Part shown: positions 1-8,380 of the stretch, in pieces | Position numbering within the stretch: position 1 is the first letter of the stretch | Layout of the letters: every line of letters begins with the position of its first letter | Assembly (NCBI GenBank): GCA_013036105.1 | Contig: JAAXCX010000003.1 | Location: 124,001-188,000, forward strand | Reading direction: 5' to 3' | From: Vulcanimicrobiota bacterium | Lineage (GTDB): Bacteria > Vulcanimicrobiota > Vulcanimicrobiia > Vulcanimicrobiales > Vulcanimicrobiaceae | Length of the DNA stretch: 64,000 nt | Position numbers and translations under genes: made by a program | The notes under the pieces: model-generated | Told to the model about the DNA's origin: nothing | Databases searched by the model: none | What the model saw: the letters and a program-made list of their open reading frames with translations, nothing else

Positions 1-49
1 ACCTTCAGAGTTCATCCGGTTCCGATGCGGCGTAATGCTACAAACGACG

Positions 50-76
50 GGGCCGACGAAATGCACTCGTCGGCCC
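50..76. terminator. Perfect 10-bp hairpin before the first gene
   Basis: GGGCCGACGA at 50-59 pairs perfectly with TCGTCGGCCC at 67-76 around a 7-nt loop. No T-run follows on the + strand, so this is either a stem-only terminator for a gene left of the window or a structured leader of the gene at 100. Nothing else is recognisable in bases 1-99. Confidence 0.35.
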
Positions 77-99
77 TCTAGGGTTGCTGTCGTTCAGCT

Positions 100-642
100 A
101 TGGCAATTATAAGGAAGAAGGGGCGCGTGCGTCAACGCGCCACGGTGCGACGACCGCGTAACGCCGGGCAATATACAGCCAGATCGCCAGAGTTCCAACA
201 GCGCTGGAACGCTGTTACCCATGCCATTACTGCTATGCGCAGTGGCAAACTTTCGCTCACTAGTGCGGCACGCGAATACGGAGTTGATCCACGCACCGTC
301 GCGCGCCTGGGCGCACCGGCACTGCGCAAGGGCGCGACTGGACGCTACGCGGCCAAGAGCAGCGACAGTCTGCTGCGCATGCTCGTGGTGCCGACACGTG
401 AGGGACTGGCGGAAATCGCCACTCGCTCTTCGCGCGAGGCAACGCAGCTGGCCGAGTATTGGGAAGCCGTGCAGTGGTTCATCGATACCGGCGACACCTC
501 GAAGCTACGAGCGTTTCGCGGCAAGAGCGTCAGCGGTGCCGACGGGAGCCGCTTACCGCTGATAACCGATCCGGATGAATTAGAGCGACTGGGGAACGTG
601 GGCGAGCTGTCATTCGAGTCCATTTACGCGAAGGCTGCATAG
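100..642 (+). CDS. Helix-turn-helix protein of the putative integrated element
   Basis: 180 residues. The first 25 are very basic (Arg/Lys), as in DNA-binding tails. Residues about 50-70 read as a helix-turn-helix, with the pattern LTSAAREYGVDPRTVARL: an alpha helix, a GVD turn and a recognition helix. The remainder (about 90-142) looks helical and contains WEAVQWF. No named family is recognised. The next gene starts 3 nt after the stop, so it heads a small operon with the HNH-like protein and the family B DNA polymerase. A role as element regulator or DNA-binding accessory protein is inference. No good Shine-Dalgarno precedes the ATG, so it may be leaderless or the start may be misplaced. 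Confidence 0.6.
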   Translation: MAIIRKKGRVRQRATVRRPRNAGQYTARSPEFQQRWNAVTHAITAMRSGKLSLTSAAREYGVDPRTVARLGAPALRKGATGRYAAKSSDSLLRMLVVPTREGLAEIATRSSREATQLAEYWEAVQWFIDTGDTSKLRAFRGKSVSGADGSRLPLITDPDELERLGNVGELSFESIYAKAA

Positions 643-644
643 CA

Positions 645-1169
645 GTGGCAGCGCGACGGCAGCGCGATCCGATAGCGGCAGATGCTCGCAGCGCCGCTGC
701 CGTGCGTCGTGCTGCGCAGCGGCGTTGCGCTACCTGTCCCCAGCTGCGACCGGGGGCGCAAGTCGAAACACGACCAGAAGCGCTGCTCACCAATCGCAAT
801 CCGGTGATCTGCTATGAGTGCATGCTAATTGCCTCAGAAAAGTCATCCCAGGAACCGCATCACGTCGCGGGCCAACGCAACAGCGCGCTTACCGTCGCTC
901 TTCCGGCAAATGACCATCGCGCGATCCTCTCGGTTAATCAGTACGACTGGCCTGCACGAACGCTGCAAAACCCGGACGGAAGCCCACTGCTTGCCGCAGC
1001 CGCAGCGCTCCGTGGATTCGCCGATCTGATTATCTATCTGTTGAACGCGCTTATCTATCCGGTTGCGCATTTACTCGAAGCGCTCGATGAGGTTCTGCAA
1101 AACGAGCGCGGGGAGCAGTGGTGGAAACAAACGCCAATTGCACAGTGGACTCCCCCGTGGCCAAAATAA
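645..1169 (+). CDS. Small Cys/His protein, HNH-endonuclease-like
   Basis: 174 residues, GTG start 3 nt after the preceding stop. Two CxxC pairs (CATC, residues 28-31; CYEC, 56-59) are followed by HH at 72-73, N79 and NDHR with H91. That Cys-Cys/His-His/Asn/His order is the layout of zinc-stabilised HNH (beta-beta-alpha metal) nucleases; the assignment is inferred from motif order alone. A hydrophobic segment (about 128-145, LIIYLLNALIYPVAHLL) follows and the end is Trp/Pro-rich. The Arg-rich first 25 residues may be an over-long start. The 3' end overlaps the polymerase gene by 52 nt in another frame, implying translational coupling. The function could be nicking or cutting for element replication, or defence; untested. 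Confidence 0.5.
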   Translation: MAARRQRDPIAADARSAAAVRRAAQRRCATCPQLRPGAQVETRPEALLTNRNPVICYECMLIASEKSSQEPHHVAGQRNSALTVALPANDHRAILSVNQYDWPARTLQNPDGSPLLAAAAALRGFADLIIYLLNALIYPVAHLLEALDEVLQNERGEQWWKQTPIAQWTPPWPK

Positions 1170-4100
1170 CCCCCATTGATTCACTGCGCATGGCGCTGCG
1201 CGTCTTCCCCGATTTGGGAGATGCGAAGAAGCGCTCGAAGCGTGAGATAGCGCATACCGACCTTCCCACGCGCAGGCTTGTCCTAGATTTTGAAACCCGC
1301 ATCGATGCGTTGCAGGCTATGACGTTTGGTTGCTATCGCTACTATTCCGAGGGCGGGCCGTGCGTTGAAGAGGGATTGGTCTATTCACGCAACCTGAATC
1401 ACAACGAGCGGCGCACTCTCAAACGCTATGCGCAAAAGCGCCGGGCTGACACCGACTGGCCAGCGAGCCACGTTCTACAGCTGCTTCCGCTGTCCGAATT
1501 CGTGGAGAGGTTTTATCTAGCGGCTTACAAGGGACGCTGCCGCGTCGTGGGTTTCAATCTGCCTTTCGATGTGAGCAGAATGGCCAGCGGTTTTGCCAAA
1601 GCGCGCGGTCGATTCGCTGGCGGCTTCTCGCTCAATCTTTCGCAGTACGACGATGGAACCGGACGGCTGCGCGCCGATCGCTTCCGTCCCAATATCGCCA
1701 TCAAGCATATCGATAGCAAACGCGCTCTCAAAGGCTTTACTGGGAGGGCTACGCCGGACAAGGCGGATCGTATTCCGGAACATTCCCCTTCGGGCCAACC
1801 GGAAGAGGGCTATAAGTTTCGTGGTCATTTCTTAGACTTGCGAACGCTGGTTTTTGCGCTGACGGACCGAGGACACTCACTCGAATCGGCTTGCCGGACC
1901 TTTGCCGTTGAGCATCCGAAAACAAAGGCACAAGAGCACGGTACTGTCACCGATGAATATATCGATTACTGTCGGCGAGACGTTCGCGCGACTGCCGAGC
2001 TCGATGACAGGGCGATGGTCGAATTTAAGCGTCATCCGATCCCGTTGCAGGCAACCAAGGCTTACTCTCCCGCTTCAATCGGGAAAGCGTATCTGCGCGC
2101 CATGAACATCGCGCCGGTCCTGCAACGCCAACAATTCCCGATGAAGTATCTGGGCTATGCTCAGTCTGCGTTTTACGGCGGGCGCACGAGCGCCCATGTT
2201 CGCAAGCTGCCGGTGCCGGTTGTCTACTGCGATTTTCTCTCGATGTACCCGACAGTGAACAGCCTTATGGCGCTCTGGGAGTTTGTGATCGCCAAACGGG
2301 TTCGCATCATCACGGACTGTCGCGACGAAATCGAGGCCCTTCTGCGTGACATCACCCTAAAGAAACTCTTCGACCCGTTGAGCTGGACGAATTTTAGTGC
2401 GTTCGTGCGTATCATTCCAAACGGCGACGTTCTACCGATTCGCGCTCCCTATTCAAATGAGAGTAACGACTTTCAGGTGGCGGTTAACCACGTCTATGCG
2501 TATTCGGATAATCCCGAGGACGGCGTTTGGTATGCACTGCCGGATGTCATCGCCTCGGTGCTTCTCACGGGACGCATTCCGCGCATAGTTGACGCATTCC
2601 GAATCGCGCCCGAAGGGACTCTCGAAGACCTCAAGCCGGTCAAGCTGCTTGGCACGGTTCCAATTGACCCGCGCTGTGGCGATTTCTTCCGCCGAATTAT
2701 CGAACAGCGCAAGGTACTTTCGGTGCAACAGAACCTCTCACAAGAAGACCGCGAGCGCTACAACGTCGCGCTGAAAGTGCTCGCGAATGCGACTAGTTAT
2801 GGCATCTTCGCAGAGATGCTCCAACGCGAGAGCGACGAGACGGTCGAGGTGACCTGTTACGGAATCGACTCCGCGCCGTACATCTGTTGCGTAAAGCATC
2901 CCGAAGAGGCCGGCGAATTTTGTTTCTCGCCGCTGGCCTCGCTTATCACAAGCGGAGCTCGTCTCATGCTTGCCATGCTGGAGCGTTGCGTAACCGATCT
3001 CGGGGGCACCTATGCAATGGAAGATACCGATTCGATGGCGATTATCGCCACGCAATCGGGTGGCGCTATTCCGCGCGTGGGCACGGAAGCGCATATCGAT
3101 GCAGATACGATGCGTGCGCTATCATGGGCGCAGGTTCAGCGAATCGTAAAGCGCTTTGCGGCGCTCAATCCATACGATAAGCACATCATTCTCGGCTCAA
3201 TTCTGAAAATCGAAGTGGACAATTTTGACCCGCAAAGTGGCAAGCAGCGAGAGCTGTGGTGCTATGCAATCGCCGCAAAGCGCTATGCGCTCTTCGTTAT
3301 CGATGAACATGGCGAACCGGCTTTGCTGCAAAGCGGCCTCAATAACAAGGACGATAGATGGTCCGAGCATGGCCTTGGCCACCTCCTGAATCCTACCGAG
3401 CCGCAAAGCGAAGATCGTAACTGGATAGCGCAGGCGTGGCTGCGAATGATTCGGCGTGCATTGGGCCTGCCGACGCAGCGATTCGCTTTCGAAAACCGTC
3501 CAGCAGTCTCACGCATAACCATTAGCAGCCCTACGCTTATGCAGCGCTTTGCGGACTATAACAAAGGCAAAGCGTACTGCGCGCAGCTCAAACCATTCAA
3601 TTTCATGTTATCGTGCCACGTAAAGAAGCTGGGGCAACCCCTCGGGGCCGATCCGCAACGCTTTCACCTCATTGCGCCGTACGAACCAGACGCTACGAAA
3701 TGGCTGAAGGGCCTATGGACAGACCAATACGCCGGTAAGCGCTATCGCATTGCAACGTCCGGCGCGCACGGAAGCCGCAATGCAGCGCGCGTGAAGACTT
3801 ATGGCGATGTGCTGCGTGAGTACGAGTATCATCCGGAAGCAAAGTGCGCTGACTCCTTCGGTAAGCAATGCGCAAAGCAGACAATAGGGCTACTGAAACG
3901 GCGAAGCATACGCATTGCGGGTTTCCGGTTCATCGGCAAAGAGTCAAACAAATTAGAAGAGGTCGAGGCCGGTATGGTTCACGATCCGGATAGCGTCTAT
4001 ACCGAGTATCCCGATAAGCGGCGCGACGAATGGGCAACGCGGACACAGCCCGCGCTTAAGGCCATGCCGTTGTGCGAGCTTCAAGAAAAAAGCGGCTTAT

Positions 4101-4189
4101 CACGCGCGACCCTGCAAGCGATCCGAGCCGGGCGAAGGCCTCATCCGAAGAACCAAACCTTGCTCAGGGCGATTGCAAAGGCCCACTAA
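1118..4189 (+). CDS. Family B DNA polymerase with 3'-5' exonuclease and C-terminal HTH
   Basis: 1023 residues. Exonuclease motifs are complete: DFE (D57, E59), NLPFD (N147, D151) and YCRRD (Y284, D288). Polymerase motifs are complete: motif A DFLSMYPT (D372), motif B KVLANATSYG (K553, N557, Y561, G562), motif C YAMEDTDS (D636, D638) and a KRY at 721-723. The A-to-B distance of about 180 residues leaves room for an insertion like TPR1 of protein-primed polymerases (phi29 type) or pipolin PolB; Pol II-type enzymes have a shorter gap. About 300 extra C-terminal residues end in an XRE-like HTH (about 983-1023). GTG codons occur at 1118 and 1121; GGGAG lies just upstream and spaces better with 1121. 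Low chromosomal likeness and its neighbours suggest a mobile element. Whether it primes from protein, de novo or conventionally cannot be read from sequence. Confidence 0.88.
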   Translation: MVETNANCTVDSPVAKITPIDSLRMALRVFPDLGDAKKRSKREIAHTDLPTRRLVLDFETRIDALQAMTFGCYRYYSEGGPCVEEGLVYSRNLNHNERRTLKRYAQKRRADTDWPASHVLQLLPLSEFVERFYLAAYKGRCRVVGFNLPFDVSRMASGFAKARGRFAGGFSLNLSQYDDGTGRLRADRFRPNIAIKHIDSKRALKGFTGRATPDKADRIPEHSPSGQPEEGYKFRGHFLDLRTLVFALTDRGHSLESACRTFAVEHPKTKAQEHGTVTDEYIDYCRRDVRATAELDDRAMVEFKRHPIPLQATKAYSPASIGKAYLRAMNIAPVLQRQQFPMKYLGYAQSAFYGGRTSAHVRKLPVPVVYCDFLSMYPTVNSLMALWEFVIAKRVRIITDCRDEIEALLRDITLKKLFDPLSWTNFSAFVRIIPNGDVLPIRAPYSNESNDFQVAVNHVYAYSDNPEDGVWYALPDVIASVLLTGRIPRIVDAFRIAPEGTLEDLKPVKLLGTVPIDPRCGDFFRRIIEQRKVLSVQQNLSQEDRERYNVALKVLANATSYGIFAEMLQRESDETVEVTCYGIDSAPYICCVKHPEEAGEFCFSPLASLITSGARLMLAMLERCVTDLGGTYAMEDTDSMAIIATQSGGAIPRVGTEAHIDADTMRALSWAQVQRIVKRFAALNPYDKHIILGSILKIEVDNFDPQSGKQRELWCYAIAAKRYALFVIDEHGEPALLQSGLNNKDDRWSEHGLGHLLNPTEPQSEDRNWIAQAWLRMIRRALGLPTQRFAFENRPAVSRITISSPTLMQRFADYNKGKAYCAQLKPFNFMLSCHVKKLGQPLGADPQRFHLIAPYEPDATKWLKGLWTDQYAGKRYRIATSGAHGSRNAARVKTYGDVLREYEYHPEAKCADSFGKQCAKQTIGLLKRRSIRIAGFRFIGKESNKLEEVEAGMVHDPDSVYTEYPDKRRDEWATRTQPALKAMPLCELQEKSGLSRATLQAIRAGRRPHPKNQTLLRAIAKAH

Positions 4190-4241
4190 TAGCCCCCGAT
4201 TCCGGGAGGGGCGCCAAAAAAACCTCTGGCTCGGGGGCCCC

Positions 4242-4271
4242 TTGGCTCGTGGCTCTAGGAGGCGGTACAAT
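4242..4271 (+). promoter_or_regulatory. Possible sigma-70 promoter for the secreted-protein gene
   Basis: TTGGCT (4242-4247) and TACAAT (4266-4271) are separated by 18 nt, with 4 of 6 and 5 of 6 matches to the consensus hexamers. A start near 4278 would leave a leader of about 30 nt before the ATG at 4309. It suggests the downstream gene is expressed independently of the polymerase operon. Confidence 0.4.
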
Positions 4272-4308
4272 AGAGGCACTTCCGGCGACTCTTTTTGCAG
4301 AAAGGGCA

Positions 4309-5958
4309 ATGATGCGGTTACATTCGAGGCTTTTCGCGCTTTGCGTCGCGCAAGTTGTCGCATCCGTATTGGTTATCAGCGAAAGCCGAATCGCTCGCGC
4401 ACAGATAAATGTAGTCCCACCGAATCAAGCACGTATCGCCGCTGTCGCGGTCATGCGTTCCGGTTCATCGACGTACGCAGACTTCTGCACGCCCGATGGA
4501 CAGATCACTGTTGTTATTACGCCAGCCAATACTGATGCGAATTACAACTCGGCCTCCTTTGGGAATGGCGCCGCATACCTTCAGGATGCGAGTGGCGGCG
4601 AGTACCATCTAAATGACGGAAACGCAAGCATTCAGTCCGGCTGTTATCGACTCAAGGTGGCTAATTCCACGGTAACCGGCGACGCTTTTTTGAAAATTAC
4701 CGTTTGGTATAACCCTCAAACTACGGCTCGCGCGTCATCGCCGCAGCCAACACCATTTCATCCTGCGTCTTCGGCCACGGATGCCTACGTAAACGGAAAC
4801 CAGCTACCTCAACTCATCGCGCCCACTCCAAGGCCAAGGCCCACTGCAATCCACATTCCGCGACCTCTATCAACACCGAAGCCCGTCGTTATCCACTCTT
4901 GCGGCGCCGTAGCTAGTGGCGGCTCAATAGGGCAGGAAGCAATTGTCGATAGCTCGGGATGCAAGAGAGCGACTTCGACGCGACACCGCACTGTTACGTA
5001 TAATCCGACTCCCCGACCGCGTAGCGACGCAAGTGAAAGAATCAGCGGAGAGCGGGCGAGTGACAGGTATAACCAGCAGAACCAGGCTATCTCGGCGATA
5101 GTCAACGCACTATTTCCGCCACTAACGTCTAATCCATACGACGATATGGTTTCTGCCAACTATCGGATTCCGCCGCCGGACTTCTCCGAGGATGATTTTT
5201 CTTGTCCCAATGGGAGCAATAGCACCGACATTGTCGAGTATATTGGAAAATTGGAGGAATCCTATAGGGTTTACGTGCGCGCCGTCAACTCTGACGTTGA
5301 TTCTTACAACAATGACGTGCAGCAGATCGCGGATTTGCACCCCACGCAATCCCTTTACGATAGTGAAGTAGCTGACGCTAAGCGGCACTTGGATACCAGC
5401 CTTGCAGATGACGACTCATTTTATAAAGACCAGGATAATTCTTACCGATCTCTGATACGCCGAGAGTGTCAAAGGCTGGCACAGGTGAATGCGAGCACTC
5501 AAAGATACAGCTCGCCACAATTCCAAGTTTCTCGGCAATTAGCCACGGGAGTAACTGCCTTTAGCCCGGCTGGCGCGGCGTATACCTTCCAGCGCCCTCG
5601 GGGGTGGACTCAGGGAAGGCTTTATTACGGAATGCAGTGGGTTGATCCGAGCGCAACCTTTACATCGTATATAGCTTTAACGTCACAACCATTCGCGGGA
5701 ACTGCGGTTGCTTATATGGAGAGGAACCTACGCAACGCGGTACACGATATAATGTCGCTCCCACGAAAAACGCTGCGACTGTGCGCTGGCTCCGCCTATG
5801 GCGTTTTCACGACCTACGCCATAAACGGGGGTGTCTCAGAAGATTTATATGTGGTGCTCAACGGCACTGCCTTCGAAGTACAGTACTTCCACGGACCGTC
5901 GGGGCCGGTTTCTGCATCTGCCGAGCGTTCCCTCAGGAGCTTTTGCCCTAAAAAATAG
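4309..5958 (+). CDS. Secreted protein with Pro/Thr-rich linker, unknown function
   Basis: 549 residues from ATG 4309 (a second ATG follows at 4312; AGAAAGGG lies just upstream). The frame is open further upstream, but this start gives a clean signal peptide: a basic start, the hydrophobic LFALCVAQVVASVLVIS, then ARAQ. Order: a short beta-rich domain with paired Cys (about 55-130), a Pro/Thr/Arg linker (about 150-240), a helical, coil-like section with DVDSYNNDVQQIADLH, and a C-terminal beta domain of about 120 residues containing GRLYYGMQWVDPSATF. No family is recognised. It lies between the polymerase operon and a second secreted-protein gene, so it is probably element cargo acting outside the membrane. 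Confidence 0.7.
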   Translation: MMRLHSRLFALCVAQVVASVLVISESRIARAQINVVPPNQARIAAVAVMRSGSSTYADFCTPDGQITVVITPANTDANYNSASFGNGAAYLQDASGGEYHLNDGNASIQSGCYRLKVANSTVTGDAFLKITVWYNPQTTARASSPQPTPFHPASSATDAYVNGNQLPQLIAPTPRPRPTAIHIPRPLSTPKPVVIHSCGAVASGGSIGQEAIVDSSGCKRATSTRHRTVTYNPTPRPRSDASERISGERASDRYNQQNQAISAIVNALFPPLTSNPYDDMVSANYRIPPPDFSEDDFSCPNGSNSTDIVEYIGKLEESYRVYVRAVNSDVDSYNNDVQQIADLHPTQSLYDSEVADAKRHLDTSLADDDSFYKDQDNSYRSLIRRECQRLAQVNASTQRYSSPQFQVSRQLATGVTAFSPAGAAYTFQRPRGWTQGRLYYGMQWVDPSATFTSYIALTSQPFAGTAVAYMERNLRNAVHDIMSLPRKTLRLCAGSAYGVFTTYAINGGVSEDLYVVLNGTAFEVQYFHGPSGPVSASAERSLRSFCPKK

Positions 5959-5995
5959 AGGCTGCGCCGCATTAGAAGCAAGCCTTGTGAAAGGA

Positions 5996-6032
5996 GCAGT
6001 GCCCCTAATCGGTTACCGATTGGGGGCACTGC
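5996..6032. terminator. Bidirectional hairpin between convergent genes
   Basis: GCAGTGCCCCTAATCGG (5996-6012) pairs with CCGATTGGGGGCACTGC (6016-6032), 17 positions with one G-T wobble and a tiny loop. It sits between two genes that converge on it (stops at 5958 and 6073). There is no T-run, as at several other putative terminators here. Confidence 0.6.
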
Positions 6033-6072
6033 GTTAAGTGGGCGCGAGACTCGTCAGCTCTTCAGCAGTTTT

Positions 6073-6585
6073 TCACGGCTTGTGATTCACATTTACACAA
6101 GTCATATTGACGATGGTCGCGTTTGAGCTCGTATAGGCAAGCCCACTTAGGTACACTTCTCTGTAGTTCGATTTCACCGTAATAGTTGTGCCCGGAGTAA
6201 GAATCCACGCGAGGGAAAGCGGTGTCCCGTCCCAATCGTACACAGCGGGGTTCGAGTCGCTAGAGACGACGACATACGGAGCGTCCAAACCAGTGCCGTT
6301 ATTACTGCTGCCGGGTTTTGCCGAGATCGTTGTAATTTGCATTGAGTCTGCGGCAGGCGCCATACAACGTCGGTATGTATAGCCCCAGCCGTGAGTTTTT
6401 GGAGCGCCAACGGGTCCACCAATTCCATCAGTTAATGCATCACCGACCAAAGGGACTATATTCACGGTTGCCTTCGTATTCTTGCCGAGCGTAATCGAAT
6501 GTCTTACAGCCCATGCAGGTTGCGCGGTCGAGCCTACCGCGACAAGGACCAGCGCTGCGGCCAGAACGTGTCTCAAAACTGACAT
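6073..6585 (-). CDS. Small secreted protein, unknown function
   Basis: 170 residues with a textbook signal peptide: hydrophobic VLAAALVLVAVGS and AWA before the likely cleavage site near residue 26. The mature part is Gly/Thr/Ser/Asn-rich and probably beta-structured, with one Cys in TYRRCMAP and one near the end (NMTCVN) that could form a disulfide. A strong Shine-Dalgarno (AGGAGGG, minus strand, 6593-6599) fixes the ATG at 6585, and a TAGAAT -10-like box lies further upstream (6611-6616, forward coordinates). No family is recognised. It converges on the secreted-protein gene to its left and is the last gene before the comEC junction. Confidence 0.65.
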   Translation of the reverse strand: MSVLRHVLAAALVLVAVGSTAQPAWAVRHSITLGKNTKATVNIVPLVGDALTDGIGGPVGAPKTHGWGYTYRRCMAPAADSMQITTISAKPGSSNNGTGLDAPYVVVSSDSNPAVYDWDGTPLSLAWILTPGTTITVKSNYREVYLSGLAYTSSNATIVNMTCVNVNHKP

Positions 6586-6645
6586 TTATTAACCCTCCTG
6601 TCAGTCCAGTATTCTAACGCCCGCACGGAGTCCTCGCAGCCCGAA

Positions 6646-6733
6646 GCCTCGTTTTCACGGCTCCTGGCTACATTCGGCATAGGGCCTTGAGGCGACACAG
6701 CGCCTCGCTCCCGGCACAGGGGGCCTCGTTTTC
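6646..6733 (+). repeat. Direct repeat beside the comEC break (possible attachment site)
   Basis: GCCTCGTTTTC occurs exactly at 6646-6656 and again at 6723-6733, with weaker similarity continuing (TCCTG in both). Between the copies is AGGCG...CGCCT, a small inverted repeat (6690-6705). The second copy ends about 20 nt before the first recognisable comEC codon. It may be a recombination core or a remnant of repeated integration; the matching left end is outside the window. Confidence 0.3.
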
Positions 6734-6754
6734 GGGCGTCCTGTCTCCTATCCC

Positions 6755-8380
6755 GTGCTCGTCACCGCGGGACTGCACCTTGGCGTCGTGGCTGCGTTAA
6801 CACTTCTATTCTTGCGCTTTCTGAGCGCGTCGCGCGTCGCAGCTTGCGCGCTTACGATTGGCGCCATTTGGTTCTACGCAGTTTTTAGCGGCTTGCACTT
6901 GCCGGCGATGCGGGCGGCGACGATGATCTCGTTCGCGCTCACAGCTTACGCATGCGGCCGAGCAACGCGAGCATGGAACATCTTTGGAGCGGCGCTCCTG
7001 GCAATTGCGTTTTTCGATCCGCTAGCGATAGGAAACGCCTCGTTTGCGCTTTCTTTTTCGTGCGTGGGCGCAATAGTGCTCTGCGCGGATTCCATTGACA
7101 ATGGACTCCAGCGGTATGCGGAGATCCCGGCCCGCCTGCGCGAAATCTTTGCGCTCACGCTGGCGACGCAAATCGGGACCTGGCCCCTGACGGCGTCGAT
7201 ATTCTTGCTCTTCGCGCCGTACGCGATCGTCGCAAACGCCGCGGTCGTGCCTTGCGTCGGAGCGACGATGATGCTCGGCGCGTTGCAACTTACGCTCGCG
7301 TCAATTCCCCCGCTCGCGCAAGCGGTTGCAAACCTCAACGGTTGGATACTGGCGTGGATCGTCGCGACGGTGCACACGCTTGCGACCCTGCCCGACTCGA
7401 CGGTCGCTGCGATGCCGCCGCCTCCGTGGACCATCGCGGCCTACGATCTCTTGCTCGTCGCCGCTGTCTTTCTTTGGAAGCGTAGCGCGAGAGACTTCGC
7501 TCCGGCACTTTTTATTCTCGGGGTTCTGCTCGTCGCGTGGCCGCCGCGCATTCCGGACCACCGGCTGCAGATCACCGTGCTCGACGTCGGACAAGCCGAC
7601 GCAATCGTCATTCGCACGCCTCGCGGGCACACGCTCCTCGTCGATGCGGGCGGCCGTCTGGAGCAAGGACACGGCAGTGAATCCACGGCTGAAGCGGTGG
7701 GCGAGCGCATCGTCGTACCGTTTTTACGCCGGCAAGGCGTGCGCACAATCGATGCGCTGCTGCTTTCCCATCCGCACGGCGATCACGCCGGCGGCGTCGC
7801 TCCAGTGCTGCGTGCACTTCCAACCGGTGAATTCGCCGACAGCGGGCAGCGCTACAACGGCTTCGCTTACAACGACGCGCTGCAGGTTGCGGGAACTCAG
7901 CACACGCCGATCGTTTATCCGCGCGCCGGCGCCGTTTTGCGAACCGACGACGGCTTGACGCTGAGGTTCATCGGACCGTCGCTGCCCCTTCTCACGCATA
8001 CGCGCAACGACATCAACAATAACTCGCTTGCCTTCATACTGCAGTACGGCGGATTCCGCATGCTCTTCACCGGGGACGCCGGCGCGGAAGCCGAGCAGCG
8101 TTTCTTATCGGAGGGAATCGATCTGCACGCCGATGTCCTCAAGGTTGGACATCATGGCTCCGCCTACAGCTCGACGCCCGCGTTCATGAGTGCAGTGCAT
8201 CCGGCGTACGCGATCATCTCCGTTGGCCGGCATAATCTGTTCGGACATCCTGCGCCCACAACACTCGAATCTCTGCAACGCTTCGGTGCGCACATCTATC
8301 GCACGGATGAAAACGGCGCGGTCACCGTTACAACCGACGGCCGCGCCACCAGTGTCATGGTGAGCTTGTCAAACAACTAA
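6755..8380 (+). CDS. comEC: ComEC/Rec2-family DNA-uptake channel, lacking its N-terminus
   Basis: 541 residues. ComEC carries single-stranded DNA through the inner membrane. Visible here: the TAGLHLG motif that opens the competence membrane domain, at residues 4-10; several membrane segments to about residue 265; and a C-terminal metallo-beta-lactamase domain with SHPHGDH, TGDAG and KVGHHGS. Usual family members are 700-800 residues and have about 200 residues (DUF4131/OB region) before that motif. Reading upstream in frame gives only non-homologous codons, then a TAG at 6680. The gene is thus probably truncated by insertion of the region to its left. An assembly join or a naturally short paralogue is possible. 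The GTG at 6755 is only nominal. Confidence 0.75.
   Translation: MLVTAGLHLGVVAALTLLFLRFLSASRVAACALTIGAIWFYAVFSGLHLPAMRAATMISFALTAYACGRATRAWNIFGAALLAIAFFDPLAIGNASFALSFSCVGAIVLCADSIDNGLQRYAEIPARLREIFALTLATQIGTWPLTASIFLLFAPYAIVANAAVVPCVGATMMLGALQLTLASIPPLAQAVANLNGWILAWIVATVHTLATLPDSTVAAMPPPPWTIAAYDLLLVAAVFLWKRSARDFAPALFILGVLLVAWPPRIPDHRLQITVLDVGQADAIVIRTPRGHTLLVDAGGRLEQGHGSESTAEAVGERIVVPFLRRQGVRTIDALLLSHPHGDHAGGVAPVLRALPTGEFADSGQRYNGFAYNDALQVAGTQHTPIVYPRAGAVLRTDDGLTLRFIGPSLPLLTHTRNDINNNSLAFILQYGGFRMLFTGDAGAEAEQRFLSEGIDLHADVLKVGHHGSAYSSTPAFMSAVHPAYAIISVGRHNLFGHPAPTTLESLQRFGAHIYRTDENGAVTVTTDGRATSVMVSLSNN

Noticed and set aside
4190-4240. Terminator after the polymerase gene (GCCCC / GGGGC, then A-run)
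   Set aside because: The stem is only 5 bp and is followed by A not T on the coding strand, so it is not convincing.
4072-4308. Upstream extension of the secreted protein (GTG 4072)
   Set aside because: It overlaps the polymerase 3' end and puts 79 non-signal residues before a clean signal peptide; ATG 4309 has a ribosome site and promoter.
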